This document shows positions 26,935-38,014 of a stretch of 64,000 nucleotides of DNA, one piece after another. Numbering within the stretch: the first letter of the stretch is position 1; every line of letters starts with the position of its first letter. The notes under the pieces are model-generated. The model saw only the letters and a program-made list of their open reading frames with translations. It was not told the DNA's origin and made no database searches. Source of the DNA: Mycolicibacterium mucogenicum DSM 44124 (GTDB lineage: Bacteria; Actinomycetota; Actinomycetes; Mycobacteriales; Mycobacteriaceae); contig NZ_CP062008.1 in NCBI RefSeq assembly GCF_005670685.2, positions 4,588,001 through 4,652,000 of the forward strand, in the 5' to 3' direction. A program made the translations under genes and the position numbers.

Positions 26935-26978
26935 CTCGTCTATCAGCCCGTCTACGGACATCGAAAGGGGAGCTTCCG

Positions 26979-28364
26979 GTGACCATCAGCGTGTTCGACC
27001 TCTTCTCCGTCGGCATCGGTCCGTCGAGCTCACACACCGTCGGACCGATGCGGGCCGCCGCCCGATTCGTCGACGATCTGCACACCCTCGACGCCTTCGG
27101 CGGCGCCACCGGGGTCGCGGACGTCCGGGTCGACCTCTACGGGTCACTGGCCGCCACCGGCGCCGGCCACGGCACCATGACGGCCATCCTGCTCGGCCTC
27201 GAAGGCAACCGCCCCGAGGAGATCCGGACCGATGTCATGGAACGGCGCGTCGAGGAGATGCGGGCCTGCGGCCACATCATGCTCGGCGGGCTACGCCCGA
27301 TCGCGCTCACCGAGGCCGATATGGTCCTGCGCCCGTTGACGGTCCTGCCGTTCCACCCCAATGGCATGACGCTGACCGCACTCGATGCGCACGGGGCCGA
27401 GTTGCACCTGCAGACCTACTTCTCCATCGGCGGCGGGTTCGTCGTCACCGAGGCCGAAAGCCTGCAACCCGCCACGACCCGGGCGCTGTCGTTCCACTCC
27501 GCCAAGGAGATGCTGGAACTCTGCCGCCAACGCGACTGCCGCATCAGCGATCTCATGCTTGCCGTCGAATGCGAGACCCGTACTGCCGACGAGGTCCGCG
27601 CCCGGCTGCTGCACATCCGCGACGTGATGGTCGAGTGCGAAGTGCGCGGCATCGCGCGCGACGGCTACCTCCCCGGGCCCATGCACGTGCGCCGCCGCGC
27701 CCGGGACTGGTTCGAGCGCCTCAATGCCGAGGACTGGAACAAGCAGCCCGAATTCGCCGAGGACTGGGTGAATCTCGTCGCGCTGGCGGTCAACGAGGAG
27801 AACGCGTCCGGCGGCCGGGTCGTCACCGCCCCCACCAACGGCGCCGCCGGCATCGTGCCCGCGGTGATGCACTACGCCGTGCACTACACCCGGGCCGGCC
27901 GCCGCGATCCCGACGGCACCGCGGTGCGGTTCCTGCTGACCGCGGGCGCCATCGGTTCCCTCTACAAGGAGCGCGCGTCCATCTCCGGCGCGGAGGTCGG
28001 CTGCCAGGGCGAGGTCGGGTCGGCGGCATCGATGGCGGCCGGCGCACTGGCCGAAATCCTCGGTGGCACACCGGAACAGGTCGAGAACGCCGCCGAGATC
28101 GCGATGGAGCACAGCCTCGGACTCACCTGTGATCCCATCCAGGGGCTCGTCCAGGTTCCGTGCATCGAGCGCAACGCGATCTCGGCCGGCAAGGCCATCA
28201 ACGCGGCCCGCATGGCACTGCGCGGCGACGGCGCCCACTACGTCTCGCTGGATCAGGTCATCGAGACCATGCGGACCACCGGCGCCGACATGCACTCCAA
28301 ATACAAGGAGACCTCCATGGGCGGCCTCGCGGTCAACGTGCCGGTGAACTACGTCGAATGCTGA
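26979..28364 (+). CDS. sdaA: L-serine dehydratase (iron-sulfur, single chain)
   Basis: A 461-residue fused alpha/beta serine dehydratase that converts serine to pyruvate and ammonia with a [4Fe-4S] cluster. The N-terminus [20 protein letters not shown] is the family signature. Cluster cysteines are seen in [24 protein letters not shown] and VQVPCIERN. The GTG at 26,979 has AAAGGGGAG upstream. It is the last step of the pathway encoded by the island and shares promoter design with glyA. It is divergent from the dgcA-mscR-hydrolase operon. Confidence 0.93.
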   Translation: MTISVFDLFSVGIGPSSSHTVGPMRAAARFVDDLHTLDAFGGATGVADVRVDLYGSLAATGAGHGTMTAILLGLEGNRPEEIRTDVMERRVEEMRACGHIMLGGLRPIALTEADMVLRPLTVLPFHPNGMTLTALDAHGAELHLQTYFSIGGGFVVTEAESLQPATTRALSFHSAKEMLELCRQRDCRISDLMLAVECETRTADEVRARLLHIRDVMVECEVRGIARDGYLPGPMHVRRRARDWFERLNAEDWNKQPEFAEDWVNLVALAVNEENASGGRVVTAPTNGAAGIVPAVMHYAVHYTRAGRRDPDGTAVRFLLTAGAIGSLYKERASISGAEVGCQGEVGSAASMAAGALAEILGGTPEQVENAAEIAMEHSLGLTCDPIQGLVQVPCIERNAISAGKAINAARMALRGDGAHYVSLDQVIETMRTTGADMHSKYKETSMGGLAVNVPVNYVEC

Positions 28365-28391
28365 ATGCTGTTGCAGGAGAGGGAGACAACG

Positions 28392-28631
28392 ATGCACCTT
28401 GATTGGTACGACCGCGGCATCCTCACCTTTGTGCTGGGCTGCGCGTCGGGTGCGGAACCGTCCAACGACGCGTCCCTGGCGCAGTTCGGGATCACCACAC
28501 CCCGGGTGATGCGCCGGTTCGACGCCGTCCTCGACGCCGTCCGCTCACACCAGTTCCCGCTCGATGACGCCGATCTGACGCTCGTACACCAGGCCGTCGA
28601 CTATCGAGACCACATGCCGCGCATCGGGTAA
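28392..28631 (+). CDS. Small hypothetical protein downstream of sdaA (DUF3263-like helical protein)
   Basis: A 79-residue protein from the ATG at 28,392, behind AGGAGAGGGAG, 27 bases after sdaA. The pattern ILTFVL near the start and FGITTPRVMRRFDAVLDAV later resembles the small actinobacterial DUF3263 fold, a possible helix-turn-helix. The resemblance is weak, and no function can be given. Co-transcription with sdaA is likely. It converges on glmM with only 20 bases between stops. Confidence 0.55.
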   Translation: MHLDWYDRGILTFVLGCASGAEPSNDASLAQFGITTPRVMRRFDAVLDAVRSHQFPLDDADLTLVHQAVDYRDHMPRIG

Positions 28632-28651
28632 ACCCGCACGGCCGCAACCCC

Positions 28652-29989
28652 TCAGGGCTGCTCGCTGACGGATTCGGCGACACGGAACGCGACCATGCGC
28701 GCGGTGTCCTCGTCTGCGGCCTCCACCATGACCCGGACCACCTGTTCGGTTCCGGAGGGACGCAACAGGATTCGGCCGGTGTCACCGAGTTCGGCCTCGG
28801 CTTCGGCGACCGCGGTCTGCACCGCCGGCGCCTGGGCCACCGTGGCCTTGTCGGCCACCTCGACGTTGATGAGTACCTGCGGCAACGTCTTCATGGGCGC
28901 ACACAGCTGCGCCAGGTTCGACCCGGTCTGCGCCATGCGCGACATGAGCCGCAGTCCGGTGACGATGCCGTCGCCCGTGGTGCCCAGCTCGGGCATCACG
29001 ATGTGGCCGGACTGCTCGCCGCCGAGCGAGAACCGTCCCGCGCGCAGCTCTTCGAGCACGTACCGGTCCCCCACGCCCGTCGTGCGCACCTCGATGCCGG
29101 CCTCGCGCATCGCCAGGTGCAGGCCGAGGTTGCTCATCACGGTCGCCACCAAGGTGTTCGAGACCAGCTCGCCGGCGTCGCGCATGGCCAGCGCCAGCAC
29201 CACCATGATCGCGTCGCCGTCGACGAGGGCGCCCGACGCGTCGACGGCCAGACAGCGGTCGGCGTCGCCGTCGTGGGCCAGGCCCAGGTCGGCGCCGTGG
29301 TCGATGACGGCCTGCTGCAGCTGCGCCATGTGGGTGGAGCCGCAGCCGTCGTTGATGTTGAGGCCCGTCGGCTCGGCGTTGATCGCTATAACTGTGGCTC
29401 CGGCCGCTCGATATGCCTGCGGGGCGGCCGCCGAGGCGGCGCCGTTCGCGCAGTCGACGACGACCGTCAGTCCGGCCAGCGGCGCGACCGCGGCCTTGGC
29501 GGCGTGGGTGAGGTAGCGGTCCAGTGCGTCGGCGGCGTCGAGCACGCGGCCGATGCCGGCGCCCGTCGGCCGGGTACCCGGACCGGCGGCCACCAGTTCG
29601 GCGATGCGGTCCTCGGTGTCGTCGTCGAGCTTGTGCCCGCCGGTACCGAAAATCTTGATGCCGTTGTCCGGCATGGGGTTGTGCGAGGCGGAGATCATCA
29701 CGCCGAGCTGCGCGTCATACGAGGCGGTCAGATAGGCCACCGCGGGGGTCGGCAGCACGCCGACCCGCAGCACGTCGACGCCCTCGCTCGTGATGCCGGC
29801 GATGACCGCGGCCTCCAGCATCTCGCCACTGGCCCGGGGATCTCGTCCGACGACTGCGACGCAACGGCCGGCGCCGGAGGTCGAGCAGAGCCGGCGGGCG
29901 GCAGCTGAACCCAGCGCCAACGCCAACTCCGCGGTCAGATCACGGTTTGCGACGCCACGGACGCCATCGGTGCCGAACAGCCGACTCAT
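28652..29989 (-). CDS. glmM: Phosphoglucosamine mutase
   Basis: A 445-residue phosphohexomutase that converts glucosamine-6-phosphate to glucosamine-1-phosphate for UDP-GlcNAc and peptidoglycan. The catalytic phosphoserine is Ser102 in [12 protein letters not shown]; the metal site is in [12 protein letters not shown], the sugar loop in GEQSGHIV, and the phosphate loop in RPSGTEQ. The start is at 29,989, and a hairpin at 30,032-30,063 separates it from rpsI. It is backbone: rplM-rpsI-glmM matches M. tuberculosis Rv3443c-Rv3441c (mrsA). In that species the Rv3440c gene follows directly; here the choline island intervenes. Confidence 0.97.
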   Translation of the reverse strand: MSRLFGTDGVRGVANRDLTAELALALGSAAARRLCSTSGAGRCVAVVGRDPRASGEMLEAAVIAGITSEGVDVLRVGVLPTPAVAYLTASYDAQLGVMISASHNPMPDNGIKIFGTGGHKLDDDTEDRIAELVAAGPGTRPTGAGIGRVLDAADALDRYLTHAAKAAVAPLAGLTVVVDCANGAASAAAPQAYRAAGATVIAINAEPTGLNINDGCGSTHMAQLQQAVIDHGADLGLAHDGDADRCLAVDASGALVDGDAIMVVLALAMRDAGELVSNTLVATVMSNLGLHLAMREAGIEVRTTGVGDRYVLEELRAGRFSLGGEQSGHIVMPELGTTGDGIVTGLRLMSRMAQTGSNLAQLCAPMKTLPQVLINVEVADKATVAQAPAVQTAVAEAEAELGDTGRILLRPSGTEQVVRVMVEAADEDTARMVAFRVAESVSEQP

Positions 29990-30031
29990 GAACCTTCTTT
30001 CGTCCTTCAGATGACCCCATGAAACGCCGAA

Positions 30032-30063
30032 GGCGGGCGTGTCCAGACTGCGACACGCCCGCC
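30032..30063 (-). terminator. rpsI/glmM intergenic terminator hairpin
   Basis: Perfect 12-base arms GGCGGGCGTGTC (30,032-30,043) and GACACGCCCGCC (30,052-30,063) with an 8-base loop. It lies between the rpsI stop (30,079) and the glmM start (29,989), so it would end or attenuate the rplM-rpsI message. Confidence 0.7.
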
Positions 30064-30078
30064 CACGAGCAGAAACGA

Positions 30079-30539
<461 letters not shown>

Positions 30540-30543
<4 letters not shown>

Positions 30544-30983
30544 TGGGCCACCTGCTTGATCTCGTAAGGAATCGGCTGCTGCGCGGCGTGCGGATGATCA
30601 GGACCCGCGTACACCTTCAGCTTCTTCTGCACCTGGCGCGACAGCTTGTTGTGCGGGAGCATGCCGACGATCGCGTTCTCAACGGTGCGGGTCGGGTGCT
30701 TCACCAGCTGTTCGCCGATGGAGCGCTTGCTCAGACCGCCCGGGAAACCCGAGTGACGGTAAGCAAACTTGTCGGTGAGCTTCTTGCCCGACAGGGCAAT
30801 CTTCTCGGCGTTGATGATGATGACGAAGTCGCCCTCATCGGAGTTGGGCGTGAACGTCGGCTTGTGCTTGCCGCGGAGCAGCTTGGCTGCTTCCACGGCG
30901 AGCCGGCCGAGTACCACGTCTTGGGCGTCGATGACGTACCACTGACGCGTGGTGTCACCCGCCTTCGGCGTGAACGTAGGCAC
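30540..30983 (-). CDS. rplM: 50S ribosomal protein L13
   Basis: A 147-residue L13 with [25 protein letters not shown] and [19 protein letters not shown]. The GTG at 30,983 is used because the mature protein begins [10 protein letters not shown]; in-frame codons upstream are leader. The promoter presumably lies in 30,984-31,165. In M. tuberculosis the next gene upstream is esxT; here the ethanolamine cluster separates them. Confidence 0.97.
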
Positions 30984-31169
30984 AGCTATACCTCTTCTTC
31001 TCGGGTTGAGTCCCGGTGCTATCCGGGTGCCGGTCAAGTACGCGACCTGCGAATTCCCGGCGACCGACGGTGACCCGGGAAGCATTGGCCTGACGGCCTG
31101 CAGCGCACCAACGTGGGAGCTTACCCGGGTGCGTCACCGCAGGTCAAAACGCGGGTGAGCGCCTCGAAC

Positions 31170-31215
31170 GTGAAGAAGATGGCGAAGAAATCGAGATTCC
31201 TCGCCATCTTCGTCA
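31170..31215 (-). terminator. Terminator hairpin after the second HAD lipoprotein gene
   Basis: GAAGATGGCGA (31,175-31,185) pairs with TCGCCATCTTC (31,201-31,211); after one mismatch, GTGA/TCAC extends the stem by four pairs. The loop is 15 bases. It lies about 20 bases downstream of the HAD gene stop (31,233) and shields rplM from the ethanolamine operon. Confidence 0.65.
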
Positions 31216-31232
31216 CGATCGGCGACCTCAGG

Positions 31233-32504
31233 TCAGTACACCCGGTCCTGCTGGTCGGGCACGACGCTGCCGTCCGCCCGGTGCAACGGCGCCTTGGCGC
31301 CCGTCGGCTCGATGTGGCCCTTGGTGGCGCAGGCGTACGGTTCGGCCTGTTTCTTGGGATCGATGAACATCGGGTTCACCAGCCAGTTGCCGCCCGCGTT
31401 GTCATAGGCCGTGCACATCAGCTCGGTCTTGTTGCGGTTGAGCACCAGCCGCAGCGCCGTGGCGTCGGTGAGGAACGTGACGTCGGTGTCGGAGTCACCG
31501 GCGGCGAAGGCCGCACGCTTGGGCTCGGGCTGTTGGGTGAAAGCGGCGGGGCCGGTCACGCCGAACACCTCTTCGTTGACCCGGCAGCGTTTGCCCTCGA
31601 TGTAGGTGATGGCGGGCTCGCCGCCGCACGGCACCAGGCGCGACGTCAGCACATCGCCGTCGCGTTCGGTCCGCACGCCCATGACGTGGTCGGCCGGGAT
31701 GTTGAGTTCTTCCGCCCACACCCGGGCCACCGGTTCGGCCGAGGCCGAGATGATCCGCACGTCGAAACCGTTGGCGTGCAAGGTTTCCACCAGGTCGCGC
31801 ATCTGCGGGTAGTAGCGCACCCAACCAGTCTGCATACCGCTGCCGACCTTCTGCTCGGTGCCCGCCGGGGCATCGAGGTTCTCCTTGCGGGCCGTCTTCG
31901 CGAACTCGATCACCTCGGCTTCGCGCCAGCCGGCCTGCATCTGCGCGGCCCAGGCGTACGCCGGTTCCATGCGGCGCGCGTTGAACCCGGCGAAGGCGGG
32001 CTCCCCGGCCTTGGTCTTGGCATCGGTGTAGACCGACACGAGCTCGTCGGCGCACGCGGTGTCGGTGTCTGTCGGCATCGGCTGCCCCGGCTTGGCCGCG
32101 GCGCAGGCGCGGGCCAGTGCCGCGACGGCCGGCGGCGTCAGGAACATGCTGGTGGACGCCCAGTTGCCGTCGGCCGGTGCGCGGAGCTTGCCGTTGCGCA
32201 CCATCCAGAAGAAGGTGGCGTCGCCGATGTCGTTCTTGACGATGGTGTTGTCCCAGTCGAACAGCGCCAGTGGCGCCCCCGCGGTCACCGAACCAGCGGC
32301 GCCGCACGTGCCCAGCTTGGTGAGCATGGCGTCGATCCGGTCGCGGTTGTCGCCGTACCAGGCCGAGTTCTGCGCCAGCGTCCGGCACGACGCCGTGCTG
32401 GTCGACGACGGTGCCGCCGGGGTGCTGTCGTGGCTGCTACAGCCGGACATGGCGAGGAGGCCGGCCAGCGCAGCGGCGGAGGCCAGTCGGGTCAAGCGGG
32501 TCAC
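31233..32504 (-). CDS. Lipoprotein HAD phosphatase, paralogue in the ethanolamine cluster (probable phosphoethanolamine phosphatase)
   Basis: A 423-residue lipoprotein; lipobox LLAMSGC with Cys22. HAD motifs: FDWDNT (Asp83, Asp85), IISASAEP and AAGDSDTD. The GTG at 32,504 has AGGAG upstream and lies 13 bases after eutC. It is paralogous to the phosphatase of the choline operon (same core, same VPDQ-x-D-x-VY ending). By position it would cut exported or environmental phosphoethanolamine to ethanolamine for the permease and ammonia-lyase. The substrate is inferred from context only. Confidence 0.78.
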   Translation of the reverse strand: MTRLTRLASAAALAGLLAMSGCSSHDSTPAAPSSTSTASCRTLAQNSAWYGDNRDRIDAMLTKLGTCGAAGSVTAGAPLALFDWDNTIVKNDIGDATFFWMVRNGKLRAPADGNWASTSMFLTPPAVAALARACAAAKPGQPMPTDTDTACADELVSVYTDAKTKAGEPAFAGFNARRMEPAYAWAAQMQAGWREAEVIEFAKTARKENLDAPAGTEQKVGSGMQTGWVRYYPQMRDLVETLHANGFDVRIISASAEPVARVWAEELNIPADHVMGVRTERDGDVLTSRLVPCGGEPAITYIEGKRCRVNEEVFGVTGPAAFTQQPEPKRAAFAAGDSDTDVTFLTDATALRLVLNRNKTELMCTAYDNAGGNWLVNPMFIDPKKQAEPYACATKGHIEPTGAKAPLHRADGSVVPDQQDRVY

Positions 32505-32517
32505 GGTTCTCCTGGTG

Positions 32518-33294
32518 TCAGGTGAGTTCGGCGGCGCCCGGCGCTTCGAGCGAGGTGTCGCGAGAGGTGTCCTTGAGGTCGACGCCCGAGCGGCCCAGGG
32601 CGCGGGCACCGGACACCAGCCCCGCCGCGACGCGCGCGGCCTCGGCGTAGCCGAGTCCCTCGGGCGGGTGGATGTTCGAGATGCAGTTGCGGTCGGCGTC
32701 GGTGCGACCCGGCATCGGCAGATGCGTCAGGTAGATGCCCAGACTGTCGGCCACGGACAGGCCGGGCCGCTCCCCGATGATCACCAGCAGGGTCCGCACC
32801 TTCTGCGCCGCGCCGACGTGGTCGCCGAGGGCCACGCGGGCCTGCGTGGCGATCACCGGCGGAGCCAGGGTGTACTGGTCGCCCAGCCGCGCCACCAGTT
32901 CGGCGAGCAGCGCCGGACCGTGCTTGGCCAGCGCGTAGGGCGAGAGCCCGTCGGCCAGGACGAAGCCGATGTCGGCCGGGGTTTCCGGGACGTCCATGGG
33001 CGTGGCCGGCAGCCGGCCCAGATCGGGGCGGCGCAGGTACTCGCTGCGGGACTCGGCCTGGCTGCGCACCACCGCCGGTTCGCCGATGCCGATCTCCCGG
33101 ACGCGGGCCGCGAGGGACTCGACGTCGAGGGGCTCGTGGACGGCGTCGCGGGCGGCGGCGTGCGCCGCGGCCAGTTCGAGGACTTCCCGGGTGGGCAGCG
33201 CATTGCCGGCGCGGCCCAGCCCGATGCGGGCCTGCGTGGTCTTGCGGAGCTCGTCCCAGAACTCCTGGATTGCGAGATCTTCGGTCATCGTCAT
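32518..33294 (-). CDS. eutC: Ethanolamine ammonia-lyase small subunit
   Basis: A 258-residue subunit of the B12-dependent enzyme that splits ethanolamine to acetaldehyde and ammonia. Typical segments are TQARIGLGRAGNALPTREVL at the N-terminus, FVLADGLSPYAL, VIIGERPGLSVADSLGIYLT and the C-terminal RNCISNIHPPEGLGYAEAA. The ATG at 33,294 overlaps the eutB stop (ATGA); a second ATG at 33,288 is possible. No cobalamin riboswitch is obvious upstream of the cluster. Confidence 0.95.
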   Translation of the reverse strand: MTMTEDLAIQEFWDELRKTTQARIGLGRAGNALPTREVLELAAAHAAARDAVHEPLDVESLAARVREIGIGEPAVVRSQAESRSEYLRRPDLGRLPATPMDVPETPADIGFVLADGLSPYALAKHGPALLAELVARLGDQYTLAPPVIATQARVALGDHVGAAQKVRTLLVIIGERPGLSVADSLGIYLTHLPMPGRTDADRNCISNIHPPEGLGYAEAARVAAGLVSGARALGRSGVDLKDTSRDTSLEAPGAAELT

Positions 33295-34700
33295 CCCGCC
33301 GCGGTGAGCGCCCGCAGCGCCGAGCGCTGCAGATCGAACTTGGTCAGCTTGCCGGAATCGTCGGTCATACCGACCTTCTTGAGCCAGGCGTCGAACTCCG
33401 GAGCCGGCTTCAAACCGAGCGTCCGGCGGACCGCCACGACGTCGTGGAACGACAGGCTCTGGTAGCCGAGCATGACGTCGTCGGCACCCGGCACCGTGAT
33501 GACAAAGGCACAACCCGCCGCGGCCAGCAGCGTGAGCAGGGTGTCCATGTCGTTCTGGTCGGCTTCGGCGTGGTTGGTGTAGCAGACGTCGACGCCCATC
33601 GGCAGCCCGAGCAGCTTGCCGCAGAAGTGGTCCTCGAGCCCGGCCCGGATGATCTGCCGGCCGTCGTAGAGGTACTCCGGCCCGATGAAGCCGACGACGG
33701 TGTTGACCAGCAGCGGGTCCAGCGCACGGGCGACGCCGTAGGCGCGGGTCTCCAGCGTCTGCTGATCGACGGGCCGGCCACCGGTGCCGAGGTGCGCGCC
33801 CGAACTGAGCGCCGAGCCCTGTCCCGTCTCCAGGTACATGACGTTGTTGCCGACGGTCCCGCGGTTCAGGGAGCGGCCGGCCTCGTTGCCTTCGCGCAGC
33901 AGCGCCATGTCGACACCGAAGGCCTTGTTGGCGCCCTCGGTACCCGCCACGGACTGGAACACCAGGTCCACCGGAGCGCCGGCCTCGATGAGACCGATCG
34001 TGGTGGTGATGTGCGACAGCACGCAGGACTGCGCCGGGATGTCGTAGCGGCTGCGGATGTTGTCGAGCAGGTGCAGCAGGTCGGCGGTGGCCTGCGGCGA
34101 GTCGGTGGCCGGGTTGATGCCGATAACCGCGTCGCCGCATCCCATCAGCAGTCCGTCGAGCACGGCGGCGGCGATGCCGCGCGGATCGTCGGTCGGGTGG
34201 TTGGGCTGCAGCCGGGTGGCCAGGGTGCCCGGCAACCCGATGGTGCTGCGGAAGGCCGCGTGCACCTGGGTGGCCGCGGTGACGGCGATCAGGTCCTGGT
34301 TCCGCATGATCTTCGAGACCGCGGCCGCCATCTCCGGCGTGATGCCGGGGGCGACGGCAGCGATCTTCGCGGCGGCGTCGTCGCCGGCCACCGCGTCCAG
34401 CAGCCAGTCCCGGAAACCTCCCACCGTCAGGTGGGAGACTTCCGAAAACGCTTGCTGGTCATGGGAATCCATGATGAGCCGGGTGACCTCGTCGGTCTCG
34501 TACGGCACCACCGCTTCATTGAGGAAGGTGTCCAGCGGAAGGTCGGCCAGTGCCCACGCCGCGGCAGCCCGCTCGGCGTCGTTGTGGGCCGCGCACCCGG
34601 CGAGTTCATCACCGGAGCGCAGCGGCGTGGCCTTGGCCATCAAATCCACAAGCCCGTCGAAGGTGTGGTTCACCCCCGAAATCCGCTGGTGGTACTTCAT
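33291..34700 (-). CDS. eutB: Ethanolamine ammonia-lyase large subunit
   Basis: A 469-residue catalytic TIM-barrel subunit. Conserved features include GFRDWLLDAVAGD, the glycine-rich VGNNVMYLETGQGSALSSGA and VCYTNHAEADQNDMD. Length is typical (about 450-470). The start overlaps the permease stop by four bases. No eutA reactivase or shell genes are present, which is the rule for the short actinobacterial eut clusters. The acetaldehyde formed would go to the aldehyde dehydrogenase at 36,378-37,901. Confidence 0.96.
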   Translation of the reverse strand: MKYHQRISGVNHTFDGLVDLMAKATPLRSGDELAGCAAHNDAERAAAAWALADLPLDTFLNEAVVPYETDEVTRLIMDSHDQQAFSEVSHLTVGGFRDWLLDAVAGDDAAAKIAAVAPGITPEMAAAVSKIMRNQDLIAVTAATQVHAAFRSTIGLPGTLATRLQPNHPTDDPRGIAAAVLDGLLMGCGDAVIGINPATDSPQATADLLHLLDNIRSRYDIPAQSCVLSHITTTIGLIEAGAPVDLVFQSVAGTEGANKAFGVDMALLREGNEAGRSLNRGTVGNNVMYLETGQGSALSSGAHLGTGGRPVDQQTLETRAYGVARALDPLLVNTVVGFIGPEYLYDGRQIIRAGLEDHFCGKLLGLPMGVDVCYTNHAEADQNDMDTLLTLLAAAGCAFVITVPGADDVMLGYQSLSFHDVVAVRRTLGLKPAPEFDAWLKKVGMTDDSGKLTKFDLQRSALRALTAAG

Positions 34701-36142
34701 TTCAGCTCGTCCTCGGCTTCTGCGAGCATCGCGAACTCTTCATCAGGAGAGTTTGCCACCAAATGGTGCCGGCTGTAGACCGCGAAGTAGAGCATGAAGG
34801 CGCAGAACACCAGCAGGCACAGGCCCACGGCCTTGGGGTCGACCAGGAAGGTGGCGATGACCGCGACGACGGCGATGACGAGCGCGAAGCCGGTGGTGGC
34901 GATGCCGCCCGGGGTGCGGTACGGCCGCGGCATGTTCGGCTCGCGGCGGCGCAGCACGATGTGGCTGACCATCATCAGGACGTAGCTCACGGCCGCACCG
35001 AAGACCGCCATGTTCAGCAGCAGGTCGCCCTTGCCGGTCAGCGACAGCAGGAAGCCGATGACGCCGGGGACGATGAGCGCCAGTGTCGGCGCCTTGCGGG
35101 AGTTGGTCACAGACAGCTGGGTCGGCAGGTAGCCCGCCCGGGACAGGGCGAAGAGCTGACGCGAGTAGGCGTAGATGATCGAGAAGAAGCTCGCGATCAG
35201 TCCGGCCAGGCCGATGTAGTTGACCAGCTTGGCGCCGACGCCCGAACCGAGTGCCTCGACGAGCGGGTTGCCCGAGGCCGACATCTGTTGCGCGCCACCG
35301 ACACCCGTGGTGAGCACCAGCACGACGGCGCAGGTGACCAGCAGGACCGTCATCGCCGCGATGATGCCGCGCGGCACGTTCTTCTCCGGGTTCGCGGTTT
35401 CCTCGGCGGCCAGCGGCACGCCTTCGATCGCCAGGAAGAACCAGATGGCGAACGGGATGGCGGCCCAGATGCCGAGGTAGCCGTGCGGCAGGATCGCCGA
35501 AGCCCCGGCCGCGTTGACGTCGACCGCGATGGTGGTCAGGTTGGAGACGTCGAACTGCCCGATGGCACAGACCGCGAAGATCACCAGGCCCAGCAGCGCG
35601 ATGGCGGTGATCACGAACATCACCTTGAGCGCCTCACCGACACCGGACAGGTGGATGCCGATGAAGAACGCGTAGGCCGCCAGATACACCCACCAGCCGT
35701 TGTGAATCCCGAAGAGTCCCAACGATTCCACGTAGGCGCCGATGAACGTCGCGATGGCGGCGGGGGCGATCGAGTACTCGATGAGGATCGCGGTGCCGGT
35801 GGCGAAACCGCCCCACGGACCCAGGGCACGACGGGCGAAGGTGTAACCGCCGCCGGCGGCCGGCAGCGCCGAGGACAGCTCGGCCATGCCCAGCACCAGG
35901 GCCAGGTACATGCCGGCGATGATCACGGCGGCGATGGCGAGGCCACCGAAACCGCCGTGTGCCAGACCGAAATTCCAGCCGGAGTAGTCCCCGGACACCA
36001 CGTAGCTGACGCCGAGTCCGGCGAGCAGCAGCCAGCCGGCCGTGCCCTTCTTCAGCTGACGTTTCGCGAGGTATTCGTTGCTCTCGACGTGCTCTTCGAC
36101 ACCGCGAGCGGAGTGCTCACTGGGTGGGTTGGTGATGGACAC
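34697..36142 (-). CDS. Ethanolamine permease (APC superfamily)
   Basis: A 481-residue permease with about twelve membrane helices. The N-terminal region YVVSGDYSGWNFGLAHGGFG and ELSSALPAAGGGYTFARRAL match ethanolamine/amino acid permeases of the Eat type. It overlaps eutB, so import and lysis are translated together. A hairpin at 36,263-36,301 lies between it and the upstream aldehyde dehydrogenase gene and may lower read-through. Confidence 0.9.
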   Translation of the reverse strand: MSITNPPSEHSARGVEEHVESNEYLAKRQLKKGTAGWLLLAGLGVSYVVSGDYSGWNFGLAHGGFGGLAIAAVIIAGMYLALVLGMAELSSALPAAGGGYTFARRALGPWGGFATGTAILIEYSIAPAAIATFIGAYVESLGLFGIHNGWWVYLAAYAFFIGIHLSGVGEALKVMFVITAIALLGLVIFAVCAIGQFDVSNLTTIAVDVNAAGASAILPHGYLGIWAAIPFAIWFFLAIEGVPLAAEETANPEKNVPRGIIAAMTVLLVTCAVVLVLTTGVGGAQQMSASGNPLVEALGSGVGAKLVNYIGLAGLIASFFSIIYAYSRQLFALSRAGYLPTQLSVTNSRKAPTLALIVPGVIGFLLSLTGKGDLLLNMAVFGAAVSYVLMMVSHIVLRRREPNMPRPYRTPGGIATTGFALVIAVVAVIATFLVDPKAVGLCLLVFCAFMLYFAVYSRHHLVANSPDEEFAMLAEAEDELK

Positions 36143-36262
36143 TGCGAACTCCTGAAAGAGGGATGGCGGATGCCGAATTGGCCTGCCCCCAGGAGTCTTC
36201 TGGTGCCGGCCTTGATCATTGTGTCGCCGAACGCTTTTGGAAAGCGTCGACCGAGAAAGGAA

Positions 36263-36301
36263 GCGAGCGCCCGCGCATTCGGGGGGTACGCGGGCGCTCG
36301 C
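36263..36301 (-). terminator. Intercistronic hairpin between aldehyde dehydrogenase and ethanolamine permease genes
   Basis: GCGAGCGCCCGCG (36,263-36,275) pairs perfectly with CGCGGGCGCTCGC (36,289-36,301) around a 13-base loop. It lies in the 235-base gap after the dehydrogenase gene. It may be a terminator or an attenuating/stabilising structure within the operon. The flanking 100 bases are rich in CGCGCGAG-like words and hold no gene. Confidence 0.6.
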
Positions 36302-36377
36302 GGTTCGTGGGAGCTACGCGCTTCGTTTCCTTGCGCGCTCGCTCATCAGAGTGCTCGTTTCCTCGCGCGAGCGCTCG

Positions 36378-37901
<1,524 letters not shown>

Positions 37902-37971
37902 GGGTTCACTCCTCCAGTGGGTGACAAAACACAGATGTGCTGCTGGTCACTAACGGTACGCAGAAGTGGGT

Positions 37972-37986
37972 TGCAACACAGTTGCA
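37972..37986 (-). promoter_or_regulatory. TGCAAC-ACA-GTTGCA palindrome, candidate operator of the GAF regulator
   Basis: Perfect 6-base arms with a 3-base centre, 70 bases upstream of the aldehyde dehydrogenase start and just downstream of the regulator gene. It is the only clear dyad in this gap. Binding by the adjacent AcoR-like protein is inferred. Confidence 0.5.
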
Positions 37987-38014
37987 TCGTTGAACGCGAT
38001 GGAACCGGAGCCCG

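Noticed and set aside
36263..36301. Cobalamin riboswitch for the B12-dependent eutBC genes
   Set aside because: The region upstream of the permease-eutBC genes shows only a simple 13-bp hairpin in a GC-rich stretch. I could not find the B12-box or the multi-stem layout of a cobalamin riboswitch.
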